Source: Sphingobacterium sp. BN32 (lineage in GTDB: Bacteria; Bacteroidota; Bacteroidia; Sphingobacteriales; Sphingobacteriaceae). Taken from it: a stretch of 64,000 nucleotides of DNA. The position numbers and the translations under genes were made by a program. This document shows positions 8,499 through 17,219 of this stretch, in pieces. How positions within the stretch are numbered: position 1 is the first letter of the stretch; each line of letters opens with the position of its first letter. The stretch is taken from positions 4,216,001 through 4,280,000 of the forward strand of contig NZ_CP129963.1 of NCBI RefSeq assembly GCF_030503615.1. Reading direction: 5' to 3'. The notes under the pieces were generated by a model. It did no database searches and was not told where the DNA came from. It saw nothing but the letters and a program-made list of their open reading frames with translations.

Positions 8499-9881
8499 AT
8501 GAACTATTCTACAATTAAAAAAACAGCTGTTGCAGCTTCTTTAGTAGCCGCTTTAGGTTTCGCAGAGACTGCACAAGCACAAACCCCAACTGTATTTGGT
8601 GGTAGATCACAATACAGAACTTGGTCAATCGGTGTTCAAGGTGGTATCACTACTCCTAACACAATCTTAGGCGGTTCTAACGCGTTTGGTCAAAAAGTTG
8701 GTTACTTCCAAAATAAAGTAGGTGAGTACTATGGTTTAACTATCCGTAAACAATTCTCTCACTTATTCGGTTTAGAGTTAGAAGGTAACCGTGGTCGTAT
8801 CAAAACTTACAACCATGAATTAGCGCCTAACGGTGGTGTTGAGAACAGTTTATTAGCAAAATCTGCTGAAACTTCAGTTAACTGGGCAGCTAGCTTAAAT
8901 GGTGTATTCCAATTAGGTACTATCGACTTCATGAGAAGAGAAAACGCTGTTAATTTCTACGCTAAAGTTGGTTTAGGTGTTATGGCTCATAACCCAGTTC
9001 AATTTGCTAACAATGACTTCACAGGTACTGAAGTTTTCAACAAAGAAGGACAATGGGGTGAAGAAATCTTCGGAGATCGTGAAGCTACTGGAGATCGTGA
9101 CAACCGTTTAACAGGATTTATCCCAGTTGGTGTTGGTGTTAAATTTAAATTATCTGAAGTTGTTGCCTTGAACTTAGGTTACACAATGAACTTCACTGAT
9201 GATAACTTATTGTACGGACCAGCTAGATCTGACTACAAAGGTAAATTCTCTAACGTATACGGTGGTTTAGAGTTCACTCTAGGTTCACGTGATAAAGAAA
9301 GCTTAACTTTCACAAACCCAGTTGCTACTTTATATGATGAGTTAAAAGATCCTTCATTACGTAACGAAGTTGAAGCATTGAAACAACGCGTATCTACTTT
9401 AGAAGGTACTGTTGATCAATTAAGCAAAGACTCTGACGGTGACGGTGTATCTGATAAATTTGACAAATGTCCAGGAACTCCTGCAGGTACTGTAGTTGAT
9501 GGTTCAGGATGTCCAATCAAATTCCCAGAAGCACAACAATTAACTGAGACTGGTTCAGGTTACTACGCTCCAATTCAATTCGAATTTGATAGCTCAGTAT
9601 TAAAAACTGAATCTTACTCAACTTTAGATAAATTAGCTAAAGAATTGCGTGACAACAACGCATCTGTAACTTTAGATGGTTATGCATCTGCAGAAGGTAC
9701 TGAAGCTTACAACTTGAACTTATCTAAAGACCGTGCTAATGCAGTAAAACAATACTTAGTAAACGCTGGAGTATCTGCATCAAGCATTTCGGCTAACGGA
9801 AAAGGCGAGTCTAACCCAGTAGCATCAAATGATACTGAAGAAGGTCGTGTTCAAAACCGTCGTGTTGAGATCAAAAAATAA
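8499..9881 (+). CDS. OmpA family outer membrane protein
   Basis: Protein of 460 residues from the ATG at 8499; the open frame extends upstream to 8415 but the segment before MNYSTIKK is not signal-like. After the signal peptide (cleavage near AQA) comes an 8-strand-type beta-barrel, a short coiled coil (EVEALKQRVSTLEGTVDQL), one thrombospondin type 3 calcium-binding repeat (DSDGDGVSDKFDKCPGTPAG) and a C-terminal OmpA peptidoglycan-binding domain (FEFDSS, SAEGTEAYNLNLSKDRANAV, RRVEI). Codon use is far more biased than in neighbouring genes (TTA for Leu, GGT and GTT almost throughout), a sign of very high expression. The long A+T-rich leader at 8268-8498 holds no clear promoter match; AAGTTTTG at 8432 is the nearest. 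Confidence 0.93.
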   Translation: MNYSTIKKTAVAASLVAALGFAETAQAQTPTVFGGRSQYRTWSIGVQGGITTPNTILGGSNAFGQKVGYFQNKVGEYYGLTIRKQFSHLFGLELEGNRGRIKTYNHELAPNGGVENSLLAKSAETSVNWAASLNGVFQLGTIDFMRRENAVNFYAKVGLGVMAHNPVQFANNDFTGTEVFNKEGQWGEEIFGDREATGDRDNRLTGFIPVGVGVKFKLSEVVALNLGYTMNFTDDNLLYGPARSDYKGKFSNVYGGLEFTLGSRDKESLTFTNPVATLYDELKDPSLRNEVEALKQRVSTLEGTVDQLSKDSDGDGVSDKFDKCPGTPAGTVVDGSGCPIKFPEAQQLTETGSGYYAPIQFEFDSSVLKTESYSTLDKLAKELRDNNASVTLDGYASAEGTEAYNLNLSKDRANAVKQYLVNAGVSASSISANGKGESNPVASNDTEEGRVQNRRVEIKK

Positions 9882-9910
9882 TTGTTAATAACAATTATTA
9901 GACGATAAAG

Positions 9911-9937
9911 AAAGCCGATCCTTTTGGATCGGCTTTT
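9911..9937 (+). terminator. Rho-independent terminator of ompA
   Basis: The stem AAAGCCGATCC pairs with GGATCGGCTTT around a small T-rich loop, 30 nt after the ompA stop, followed by TCTATTTT. Confidence 0.88.
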
Positions 9938-9968
9938 CTATTTTACACACATTTAACAATTATAAGAT

Positions 9969-9976
9969 TACCTTTG
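9969..9976 (+). promoter_or_regulatory. Candidate -7 box for the TPR-aroE-gldD operon
   Basis: TACCTTTG is a perfect TAnnTTTG match after the ompA terminator. No TTG is present at the expected -33 distance. It would give a leader of about 120 nt. Confidence 0.4.
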
Positions 9977-10099
9977 CTAGCTAATTAAGTCCAATGTATG
10001 TGGATATGTTGAAAATAAATTAAATCATTGATGTTAAAAAACATTATTTTCATCATAGATTAGTGGTAATTGGTTGAATAATATAAAGAGAGGAGTATA

Positions 10100-11506
10100 A
10101 TGGAAGAAGATTTTGAATTTGGATCACCAGAAGAGCAAAAGATTTCTGTTGATCGTTATGAAGAAATGCTGCGGAATGAGGACCAATATTTTTTCGACGC
10201 AAAAGCATTTGAAAGCATCATCGACTATTATATCACTAAAAATGATCCAATAAAAGCCCTACAAGTAGTAGAATTTGCTGCCGCACAACATCCGTTCGAA
10301 ACGATGTTCTTACTGAAAAAAGCACAGTTGCTGGCCAGTACGATGCAATTCGAACCGGCGTTGGAAGCACTATCCAAGGCAGAATTATTGGAACCATCAG
10401 AGTCAGACATCTATTTAATTAGAGGAACGATTCTGTCATCTTTACAAGATCATAGTCTTGCTGAAGAGAATTTTTTTAAAGCGCTGGAATTAAGCGATAG
10501 TCCTGATGAGATCTATTATCAGATTGCAGGTTTATACCAAATGCAAGGATCTTATCAAAAAGCTATTGATTATCTTCAAAAATGTCTAGCATTGAATCAT
10601 GAAAACCAAGATGCGCTATATGAAATCGCATTTTGTTATGATGTCTTAGAGAAGCAGGAAGAAAGCGTTGCGTTTTACAACAAATACATCGATTCGGACC
10701 CCTATTCATTTACGGCTTGGTACAACTTGGGAAATGCCTATCACAAGTTAGAGCAATTTGATGCGGCCATCGATGCTTACGATTATTCTATTTTAATTAA
10801 GGATAATTTCTCATCCGCTTATTTCAATAAAGGGAATGCATTGGTTAATCTTGATCGATATCATGAAGCTATCGAAGTGTACAAGCAAACCTTTGAGTAT
10901 GAACCTCCTACTGCAGACACGTATTGCGCAATCGGCGAATGCTACGAAAAGTTGGAACGCATGGACGAAGCACGTCAGTATTACAAAAAGGCCGTTAAAC
11001 TGGATGCTAATCAAAGTGATGCATGGTTTGGAATTGGAGTGACACTGGATTTCGAAGAGCGTTATTTTGAGTCTTTGCATTTCTACAAAAAAGCATTGGA
11101 AATCGACGATGAAAATCCTGATTACTGGTTTGCCATAGCGGATGCACGTTATAAGTTAAAACAATTTGACGAGTCAATCGAGGCTTATTCGAAAGTCGTA
11201 GAACTGAACAGTACGGACATCGAAGCATGGTTGGATTACTCATCGCTACTGTATGAGCAGTCAAAATTGAACGAGGCCATCGAAGTCATCTCTGAAGCTA
11301 TTAAATGTAACCCTGACGAAGCGTTATTGTATTATCGTCTCGTTGCTTATCTATTCGCAGCAGGGCAATACAACGAGGCTCTGAATTTTCTAGAGCTTGC
11401 ATTAGACAGCAACCCGGAGAAACATCATATCTTATTTGAATATCTACCGCAGTTGCAAGGAAATAAAGTAATCTTAGATATCATTAAGAAATTCACAGAA
11501 AAATAA
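10100..11506 (+). CDS. Tetratricopeptide repeat protein
   Basis: Soluble protein of 468 residues without signal peptide or membrane segment. After an acidic N-terminus (MEEDFEFGSPEEQ) it consists of about twelve consecutive 34-residue TPR units (for example AWYNLGNAYHKLEQFDAAID, AYFNKGNALVNLDRYHEAIE, YWFAIADARYKLKQFDESIE). This suggests a protein-interaction scaffold. It has an unusually good Shine-Dalgarno sequence for this phylum (AGAGAGGAG, 6 nt before the ATG). Its stop overlaps the aroE start by one base (TAATG), so translation is probably coupled. The partner is unknown. Confidence 0.88.
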   Translation: MEEDFEFGSPEEQKISVDRYEEMLRNEDQYFFDAKAFESIIDYYITKNDPIKALQVVEFAAAQHPFETMFLLKKAQLLASTMQFEPALEALSKAELLEPSESDIYLIRGTILSSLQDHSLAEENFFKALELSDSPDEIYYQIAGLYQMQGSYQKAIDYLQKCLALNHENQDALYEIAFCYDVLEKQEESVAFYNKYIDSDPYSFTAWYNLGNAYHKLEQFDAAIDAYDYSILIKDNFSSAYFNKGNALVNLDRYHEAIEVYKQTFEYEPPTADTYCAIGECYEKLERMDEARQYYKKAVKLDANQSDAWFGIGVTLDFEERYFESLHFYKKALEIDDENPDYWFAIADARYKLKQFDESIEAYSKVVELNSTDIEAWLDYSSLLYEQSKLNEAIEVISEAIKCNPDEALLYYRLVAYLFAAGQYNEALNFLELALDSNPEKHHILFEYLPQLQGNKVILDIIKKFTEK

Positions 11507-12252
11507 TGAAGAAACTAGGGTTAATAGGATATCCGCTGGGACATTCCTTTTCCAAGAAATATTATTTAGAAAAATTTAAGAATGAAAATATACAGGGTAT
11601 AGATTATGATCTATACCCTATTTCTACTATTGAAGAGTTTCCTGCGTTATACAGAGGCGACTCAGCCTTTTATGGGGTTAATGTGACTATTCCCTATAAG
11701 CAGGCCGTCATCCCCTATTTGGACGAACTCTCTCCAGAAGCATCGGCAATTGGCGCGGTGAATTGTATACAGATTATTCAAGCGCCAGGAGAAGATCCTT
11801 ATCTAATCGGCCATAATACGGATGTTATCGGATTTATGAATTCCTTGGCGCCATTACTGACAGAACAGCACAAGAACGCATTGATCCTTGGAAATGGAGG
11901 AGCAACAAAAGCTGTTGCTTATGCGTTGGAAAAATTGGGCATCTCGTATCAAATCGTTAGCCGCTCAAAAACGGCAGATCATATTACTTATGAAGACTTG
12001 AGCACTGATACCATTCGCGATCACAAGCTTATTATCAACTGTTCACCCGTTGGAACAGCTCCAAATATTGAGCAGTGTCCGAATATCCCGTATGAAGGCA
12101 TCGGCAATAGTCATTTGCTGTATGACCTAATTTACAATCCTACAGAGACACTTTTCTTGAAAAATGGTAAAGAGCGTGGTGCCGCAATTAAAAACGGTCT
12201 GGAAATGCTGATCTTGCAAGCCGAAGAGAACTGGAAAATCTGGAACCAATGA
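11506..12252 (+). CDS. aroE: Shikimate dehydrogenase
   Basis: NADP-dependent shikimate dehydrogenase of 248 residues, fourth step after DAHP in aromatic amino acid synthesis. Shikimate-binding S14-F-S16 (PLGHSFSKKYY), catalytic K65 (NVTIPYKQAV) and D106 (GHNTDVIGF) are all present, as is the nucleotide-binding loop GNGGATKAVAYAL. The length is slightly short, as is usual for Bacteroidota AroE. It is translationally coupled to the TPR gene before it and to gldD after it (ATGA overlap). Confidence 0.95.
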   Translation: MKKLGLIGYPLGHSFSKKYYLEKFKNENIQGIDYDLYPISTIEEFPALYRGDSAFYGVNVTIPYKQAVIPYLDELSPEASAIGAVNCIQIIQAPGEDPYLIGHNTDVIGFMNSLAPLLTEQHKNALILGNGGATKAVAYALEKLGISYQIVSRSKTADHITYEDLSTDTIRDHKLIINCSPVGTAPNIEQCPNIPYEGIGNSHLLYDLIYNPTETLFLKNGKERGAAIKNGLEMLILQAEENWKIWNQ

Positions 12253-12821
12253 GGTACTTCTTCGCCATATTCCTTATCCTAGCTCTAACGGGATGTAAAC
12301 GACAGGATTATAGCCCTAAACCGCGAGGATTTTATAGGATTGATTTTCCGACCAAATCCTATCAGGAAGCTCAAACAGGCTGTCCATTTATTATTGAAAT
12401 ACCCACATATTCCCAAATGTTGGATGACCCCAATGAGGATGCAAAGGACTGTTGGAAAAATGTCTACTTCCCCCAATTCAATGCGACTTTACATCTCAGT
12501 TACTTCCCAATAAATAAGATCACGAATTTCCAACAACTAACGGAAGATGCTCGAACATTCGCTTTCAAACACACTGCGAAGGCGACCGCCATCGACCAAT
12601 CGCGCATTAGCATTCCGGACCATCAGGTCTATGGAATTCAATATTTAATAGCGGGCAACACGGCATCCAATTATCAGTTTTTTGTTTCCGATAGTACACG
12701 GCATTATCTTCGTGGAGCATTATATTTCAACGAAAAGCCGCACCTAGACTCTATCCAACCCGTTCTCGACTTCATCAAGTCGGATATAAAACATTTAATA
12801 CATAGCGTAAAATGGAAATAA
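12249..12821 (+). CDS. gldD: GldD-like lipoprotein
   Basis: Lipoprotein of 190 residues with a lipobox (LALTGC, Cys16) followed by the family pattern: KPRGFYRIDFPT, a CPF segment, DCWKNVYFPQFNATLHLSYFP, VYGIQYLIAGNTASNYQFFVSD and the terminal LRGALYFNEKPHLDSI. This matches GldD of gliding Bacteroidota, which is needed for gliding and type 9 secretion in Flavobacterium. GldD also occurs in non-gliding relatives, and no other gld genes are in the window, so motility should not be inferred. It overlaps aroE by 4 nt. Confidence 0.85.
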   Translation: MRYFFAIFLILALTGCKRQDYSPKPRGFYRIDFPTKSYQEAQTGCPFIIEIPTYSQMLDDPNEDAKDCWKNVYFPQFNATLHLSYFPINKITNFQQLTEDARTFAFKHTAKATAIDQSRISIPDHQVYGIQYLIAGNTASNYQFFVSDSTRHYLRGALYFNEKPHLDSIQPVLDFIKSDIKHLIHSVKWK

Positions 12822-12825
12822 TTTC

Positions 12826-12833
12826 TATTTTTG
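12826..12833 (+). promoter_or_regulatory. -7 box 3 nt before the MBL gene start
   Basis: TATTTTTG matches TAnnTTTG, and only ACC separates it from the ATG at 12837, so transcription would begin at or next to the start codon. No TTG at -33. Confidence 0.4.
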
Positions 12834-12836
12834 ACC

Positions 12837-13478
12837 ATGTTGCAAATTAAAACCTTTGTATTTAATCCCTATCAGGAGAACACTTACCTCATCATTGATG
12901 AAAACAAGGATTGTATTATCGTTGATCCGGGTATGCATAATTATCTTGAAGAGAAGCAGTTTTCGGATTACATCACAGAAAATCAATTAAAACCTATTTA
13001 TTTGATCAATACACATGGGCATATTGATCATGTGTTGGGCAATAGATATGTGGCGGATACCTACGGGTTAATCCCACAATTTCACGAAGGCGAACTTCCA
13101 TTAGTTATACAGGTTCAAAATTATGCTCCGCAAATGGGTATTCGTTATGAGCCATCGCCTATTCCGGAAACTTTCCTTACGGAGAACGATACGATTACAA
13201 TCGGTGAAGAAACCATACGTCTGATATTAGCTCCGGGACACTCTCCTGCACATCTGTGCTTGTATAGTGAGAGCAACAATTTCCTGATCGGAGGCGACGT
13301 ATTATTTAAAGGAAGCATCGGTCGTACCGATTTGCCAGGAGGAAATCACCAACAGCTACTCAACAGTATCGCGACGAATATCTATACCCTACCAGAAGAC
13401 ACCGTCGTATATCCTGGGCATGGTCCGACGACGACCATTAAGGAAGAAAAGCAAAGTAATCCATTTATTAGAGGATAA
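12837..13478 (+). CDS. Metallo-beta-lactamase fold hydrolase, glyoxalase II-like
   Basis: Hydrolase of 213 residues with the binuclear metal motif THGHIDHVLG (HxHxDH), later ligands in APGHSPAHL and GGDVLF, and the final YPGHGPTT. The order and length match small glyoxalase II-like enzymes of Bacteroidota. The substrate cannot be read from sequence. I chose the ATG at 12837 (MLQIKTFVFNPYQEN); a TTG two codons earlier lies inside the promoter box. The FtsX-type gene follows after 4 nt. Confidence 0.88.
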   Translation: MLQIKTFVFNPYQENTYLIIDENKDCIIVDPGMHNYLEEKQFSDYITENQLKPIYLINTHGHIDHVLGNRYVADTYGLIPQFHEGELPLVIQVQNYAPQMGIRYEPSPIPETFLTENDTITIGEETIRLILAPGHSPAHLCLYSESNNFLIGGDVLFKGSIGRTDLPGGNHQQLLNSIATNIYTLPEDTVVYPGHGPTTTIKEEKQSNPFIRG

Positions 13479-13482
13479 ATCC

Positions 13483-14712
13483 ATGAGGTTAGCACTATTT
13501 TTCGCCAAACGCTATCTGTTTTCTAAAAAGTCCATCAATGCAATCAACATAATCTCGTCGATTAGTGTTATCGGAGTTTTGGTAAGCACAGCAGCGTTGG
13601 TCATCGTGCTATCCTTTTATAACGGATTAGAAAAGTTTATCCTCTCTCAGTATAGCATATTCTCTCCCGAGCTGCGTATAGAGCCGGCGAAGGGTAAGGT
13701 CTTTTCGACCAAAAGCGAGGCTTTCAAAACCCTACGCACAAACCCCAAAATCAACTCATACACCGAAGTTCTAGAGGATAAAATTCTTGCAGAATATAAT
13801 CATCAGCAATTCATCGGTCGCATAAAAGGAATAGAGCCCGAAAGCATCCACAGCCATGCTTCGCAAGACATGCTCTTTGCCGGAAAACTTGATGTAAGAA
13901 TCGACAGTTCCGATTACGCTATTTTAGGCGCCCAGGTTCAAGCCAATCTACAGGTACCACTTCAGGGCTATGACAACCGCTTAAGCCTTCATATCCCCGA
14001 CAAAAATGCGTCCGCGAGCAGCATTAATCCATTAGATGACATTCGGACTCGGAATATCCCGTCCAGTGCAATATTAAAGTTCCAGCCGGGCTTTGATGAC
14101 CTTATTTTGGTGCCGATTGATTTTGCTAAGGATCTCTTGAACGAATACGATCATATCTCTGCCATAGAACTCTACGGTGCAAATGATAATTCAACTGCCT
14201 TACAAAAGGAAATCCAACAGTTAGTGGGATCTGACTACATCGTTAAAAATCGCGAACAGCAAAATCCGACACTATATAAGACCGTTCGTTCCGAAAAATG
14301 GATCGTATTCTTCATCGTCACGATCATTGGTATCATCGCCATTTTCAACATCATCGGATCACTAACCATGTTGGTAATTGATAAGAAACAAGATATGCTA
14401 GTGTTAAATAGTCTAGGTGCTAATAAAACACTTATACAGAATATTTTCTTTTATCAAGGTGTATTGATTGCATTGATAGGAAGTATTGTGGGCGGTGCAT
14501 TAGGATTAGGGTTCTGTGTATTGCAAGAAAAGTATGGCTTTGTCCAAACGAACGAAGGATCGCTGTTCGATGCATACCCCGTAGATATACGTTATTCCGA
14601 TATCTTGATCATCTTCCTCACGGTACTACTAGTTTCCATCATAGTTTCCTATGTGGCATCAAAACTAAGTATCAAAGGATTTAAGAAAGTTGAAGAATTG
14701 GATTCAAATTAA
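13483..14712 (+). CDS. ABC transporter permease, FtsX/LolC-E type
   Basis: Inner membrane permease of 409 residues from the ATG at 13483 (MRLALFFAKRYLF; the open frame extends further upstream inside the preceding gene). One membrane segment near the N-terminus (about 25-50), a large periplasmic MacB-PCD-like region (about 50-270), then three C-terminal segments with the FtsX core (IVTIIGIIAIFNIIGSLTMLVIDKKQDMLVLNSLGA). This is the architecture of LolC/LolE lipoprotein-release permeases. No ATPase gene is adjacent. The last 4 bp overlap convergently with the next gene. Confidence 0.85.
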   Translation: MRLALFFAKRYLFSKKSINAINIISSISVIGVLVSTAALVIVLSFYNGLEKFILSQYSIFSPELRIEPAKGKVFSTKSEAFKTLRTNPKINSYTEVLEDKILAEYNHQQFIGRIKGIEPESIHSHASQDMLFAGKLDVRIDSSDYAILGAQVQANLQVPLQGYDNRLSLHIPDKNASASSINPLDDIRTRNIPSSAILKFQPGFDDLILVPIDFAKDLLNEYDHISAIELYGANDNSTALQKEIQQLVGSDYIVKNREQQNPTLYKTVRSEKWIVFFIVTIIGIIAIFNIIGSLTMLVIDKKQDMLVLNSLGANKTLIQNIFFYQGVLIALIGSIVGGALGLGFCVLQEKYGFVQTNEGSLFDAYPVDIRYSDILIIFLTVLLVSIIVSYVASKLSIKGFKKVEELDSN

Positions 14713-15365
14713 TATTTCAGGCGCTCGCGACTAAAGTCTCCCCTTTTAATTTGATTGATCAGCTGACCCCAAGCAAATGGGTTCAACAATGGATTAGCAA
14801 AATTCTGATTGATTGCTTTATTAGACATGTTGATATGTCGTTGGAAATTATTGAAAGCTTGGATCTCTTCAGCACTTCTAGGCACCACCTTCGACAGAGC
14901 AGCTAAAGCCTGTGGAGAAAGATTACGCTGAGCCGAAAGAATGTCATCATATCCAACATTCATCGCTAAAAACTCTCTGTTAAATTCCTCAATACTTGCC
15001 CAAGGCAGCGGACGACCAATCGTTACGACCGGTAATTCCTTCGCCAAAGGCGTCATTTCGATATTTAAGGTGTATTTGTCTCCGGCGACTTGCGGAATAG
15101 TAATCTTTATATTAGCATACCCGATGGAGGAGAGCTCGATCTCATCCCCTACATGAGCGACAAAAGTAAAGTAACCTTCGTGGTTTGCGGTGAACGTTTC
15201 GTTCGCATAGGAAGTGTTGCGCAATGTGACGTAAGGTACTGCAACGTCGGTATTAAGAGCGGTGATAATCCCTGAAAACTGAACAATACGTTTCTGCTGC
15301 GCAAAAGTCGTGAGACTGATACACAGAAGAAAAGATATGCTTAAAATTTTCAGATATAATTTCAT
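14709..15365 (-). CDS. Carboxypeptidase-like regulatory domain protein
   Basis: Exported protein of 218 residues with a signal peptide (MKLYLKILSISFLLCISLTTFAQ) and an N-terminal CarboxypepD_reg-like beta-sandwich (IVQFSGIITALNTDVAVPYVTLRNTSYANETFTANHEGYFTFVAHVGDEIELSSIGY), as found at the front of TonB-dependent transducers but here without a barrel. The C-terminal 100 residues are helical and unassigned. The stop codon overlaps that of the convergent permease gene by 4 bp (TTAA). Confidence 0.8.
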   Translation of the reverse strand: MKLYLKILSISFLLCISLTTFAQQKRIVQFSGIITALNTDVAVPYVTLRNTSYANETFTANHEGYFTFVAHVGDEIELSSIGYANIKITIPQVAGDKYTLNIEMTPLAKELPVVTIGRPLPWASIEEFNREFLAMNVGYDDILSAQRNLSPQALAALSKVVPRSAEEIQAFNNFQRHINMSNKAINQNFANPLLNPFAWGQLINQIKRGDFSRERLKY

Positions 15366-15435
15366 TTACTCACAAAACTAATGAAAATGAGGAAAGGACG
15401 CTGTTAAATTGTGTTAACTGCATCTATCATTTTAA

Positions 15436-15711
15436 TTACACTTGGTTCGGAGTAATGGCGTTTGGATCATTAATGTCTGTCAGGTTGATAGCGACCACAG
15501 AAACGATTTCAGGAACAGCCTTCTTTATAGCTTGTTCTAACCCTGCTTTAAAGGTCATGATGCTCATGGAACAATTTGCGCAAGTTCCAAGAAGCTTCAA
15601 CTTCACTACATTGTCTGGTGTAATTTCCTCTATAGAAACGTTTCCTCCATCAGTTTCCAAGTACGGTCTGATTGAATCCAAAGCCTGCTCTACTCTCTCT
15701 AATAAGGTCAT
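15436..15711 (-). CDS. NifU C-terminal domain Fe-S scaffold
   Basis: Protein of 91 residues that is the stand-alone NifU C-terminal (NFU) domain: RPYLETDGGNVSIEEI and the [Fe-S] binding CANC motif in LLGTCANCSMSIMTFKAGLE. It would carry and deliver Fe-S clusters in the cytoplasm. The start is ATG 15711 (MTLLERVEQ); the frame upstream of it (YLYLLINFISYLK) is not conserved-looking and is AT-rich leader. Confidence 0.92.
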   Translation of the reverse strand: MTLLERVEQALDSIRPYLETDGGNVSIEEITPDNVVKLKLLGTCANCSMSIMTFKAGLEQAIKKAVPEIVSVVAINLTDINDPNAITPNQV

Positions 15712-15889
15712 TTTTAAATAGCTAATAAAATTTATAAGTAAATATAGGTATTTTTTCCACAAAAGATTCGGGAAGTCCGAGATTTCAACATTTCGCTGAC
15801 TTAAGCATTTTCTTAGTTAAAGATTGTTAAAACCGTGAAAACAAAGCACCTTCTACAGCGAATTGCAGTATTTTAGCGCGGAATTATAA

Positions 15890-15920
15890 TTGAAAATTAG
15901 TTTTAATTGACGTATCTTTG
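15890..15920 (+). promoter_or_regulatory. Promoter of bamD-rpoZ-coaBC
   Basis: TTG (15890-15892), 20 bp, then TATCTTTG (15913-15920), a full match to the Bacteroidota consensus. The ATG of bamD begins 4 nt after the box (15925), so the transcript would have no or almost no leader. Confidence 0.7.
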
Positions 15921-15924
15921 TGGA

Positions 15925-16854
15925 ATGTTTTTAAAGAATCATGTATTTTGCCTAATTGTCGGTGCTTCTTTATTATTTGTTTTTGGTAGTTGCAAAAGCA
16001 AGTTCGAGAAATTACGCGCCAGCAATAATATACAAATGAAGTATCAGGAAGCTATCAAATACTACGAAAATGAGAAGTATTCGAAAGCACTGACTTTATT
16101 TGAAGACCTGTTAACACGCTATCGAGGCACTTCCGACGCGGAGGACCTTGCTTACTATACTGCCTATGCAAGTTATCGACTAAAGGATTATATTTCCGCT
16201 CGATACCACTTCAAACAGTTTGCATTAAATTATCCGAATAGTCAGCGTGCCGAAGAATGTCGATTCATGTCGGCTTATTGTTTTTACCTCGATTCGCCAA
16301 GATCAAATCTAGATCAGGAAAACACACGTAAGGCAATCGAAGAATTACAATTATTTGTCAACCTATATCCGGATTCGGAGCGAGCAAAGGAGGCATCAGA
16401 CCTCATTCAAAACTTGCGCGATAAACTGGAGAAAAAAGCGTTCGACAACGCGAAGTTATATTATAATATGGGGCTTCCTGATGATTATCGCGCAGCTGTA
16501 ATCGCATTGGAGAATGTGTTGAGACAATACCCGGATACAAAACATGCAGAAGATGTAGAATATCTTTTGATCAAGTCGCAGTATCTATTTGCGGACAACA
16601 GCTATCCTCATCGCCAGGAAGAACGCTTCAACCAAATGTTGGACTACTACGAGACCTTCCAGGAGCACTTCCCAGAGAGCAAGTACAGCAATGAGCTAAA
16701 AGGCCTCAGATCAAGTGCGGAACGTAAGGTAGCCATTGCTATTAAGCGTGTCGAAGCAGATAAAAAACTCAGAAAACAACAAGAAGAAGAGTTAGGTATC
16801 TCTACATCTACTACGGGAGAAACCCAATCTGAAGAAAGTAAAGCAAACAATTAA
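15925..16854 (+). CDS. bamD: Outer membrane protein assembly factor BamD
   Basis: Lipoprotein of 309 residues with signal peptide and lipobox (VFGSC) and five TPR-like helical repeats (AIKYYENEKYSKALTLFEDLLTRYRGT, AYASYRLKDYISARYHFKQFALNYPNS, ALENVLRQYPDTKHAEDVEYLL). This is the BamD/YfiO fold that helps BamA insert barrels into the outer membrane. The C-terminal tail after about residue 280 is charged and low in complexity. I chose the ATG at 15925, which begins a good signal peptide; the TTG at 15907 lies upstream of the promoter box. The bamD-rpoZ-coaBC order is common in this phylum. Confidence 0.92.
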   Translation: MFLKNHVFCLIVGASLLFVFGSCKSKFEKLRASNNIQMKYQEAIKYYENEKYSKALTLFEDLLTRYRGTSDAEDLAYYTAYASYRLKDYISARYHFKQFALNYPNSQRAEECRFMSAYCFYLDSPRSNLDQENTRKAIEELQLFVNLYPDSERAKEASDLIQNLRDKLEKKAFDNAKLYYNMGLPDDYRAAVIALENVLRQYPDTKHAEDVEYLLIKSQYLFADNSYPHRQEERFNQMLDYYETFQEHFPESKYSNELKGLRSSAERKVAIAIKRVEADKKLRKQQEEELGISTSTTGETQSEESKANN

Positions 16855-16883
16855 TCATCTTTGTACATAATATCATTTTAAAT

Positions 16884-17210
16884 ATGAGTCAAAATAAAAA
16901 TTCAATTCCAAATAGTACGGTAACACGCGATTTAAGAGATTTGGATAAAGGTACTGACAACCTATACGAGTCAATCGTGGTAATCAGCAAGCGTGCAAAT
17001 CAAATTGCGGTTGATATTAAAGAAGAATTGAACCAGAAGTTATCTGAATTTGCGAGCAGCAATGACAATTTGGAAGAAGTATTTGAAAACCGTGAGCAAA
17101 TTGAAATCTCAAAACACTATGAGCGTATGCCGAAGCCTACGTTAGTAGCGATCGATGAATTCTTACACGATAAAGTATACTTTAGAAACCCTTCTAAAGA
17201 GCAAGAATAG
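16884..17210 (+). CDS. rpoZ: DNA-directed RNA polymerase omega subunit, Bacteroidota type
   Basis: Protein of 108 residues with the divergent Bacteroidota omega pattern: TRDLRDLDKGTDNLYESIVVISKRANQIAVDIKEEL, which contains the omega core (NLYE, A-N-Q-I), and a tail ending in FLHDKVYFRNP. It supports RNA polymerase assembly. The position between bamD and coaBC is the typical one. coaBC follows after 9 nt. Confidence 0.92.
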   Translation: MSQNKNSIPNSTVTRDLRDLDKGTDNLYESIVVISKRANQIAVDIKEELNQKLSEFASSNDNLEEVFENREQIEISKHYERMPKPTLVAIDEFLHDKVYFRNPSKEQE

Positions 17211-17219
17211 GTTTATCCC

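Noticed and set aside
12249-12821. Evidence for gliding motility
   Set aside because: gldD alone is found in non-gliding relatives; no other gld or spr genes are in the window.
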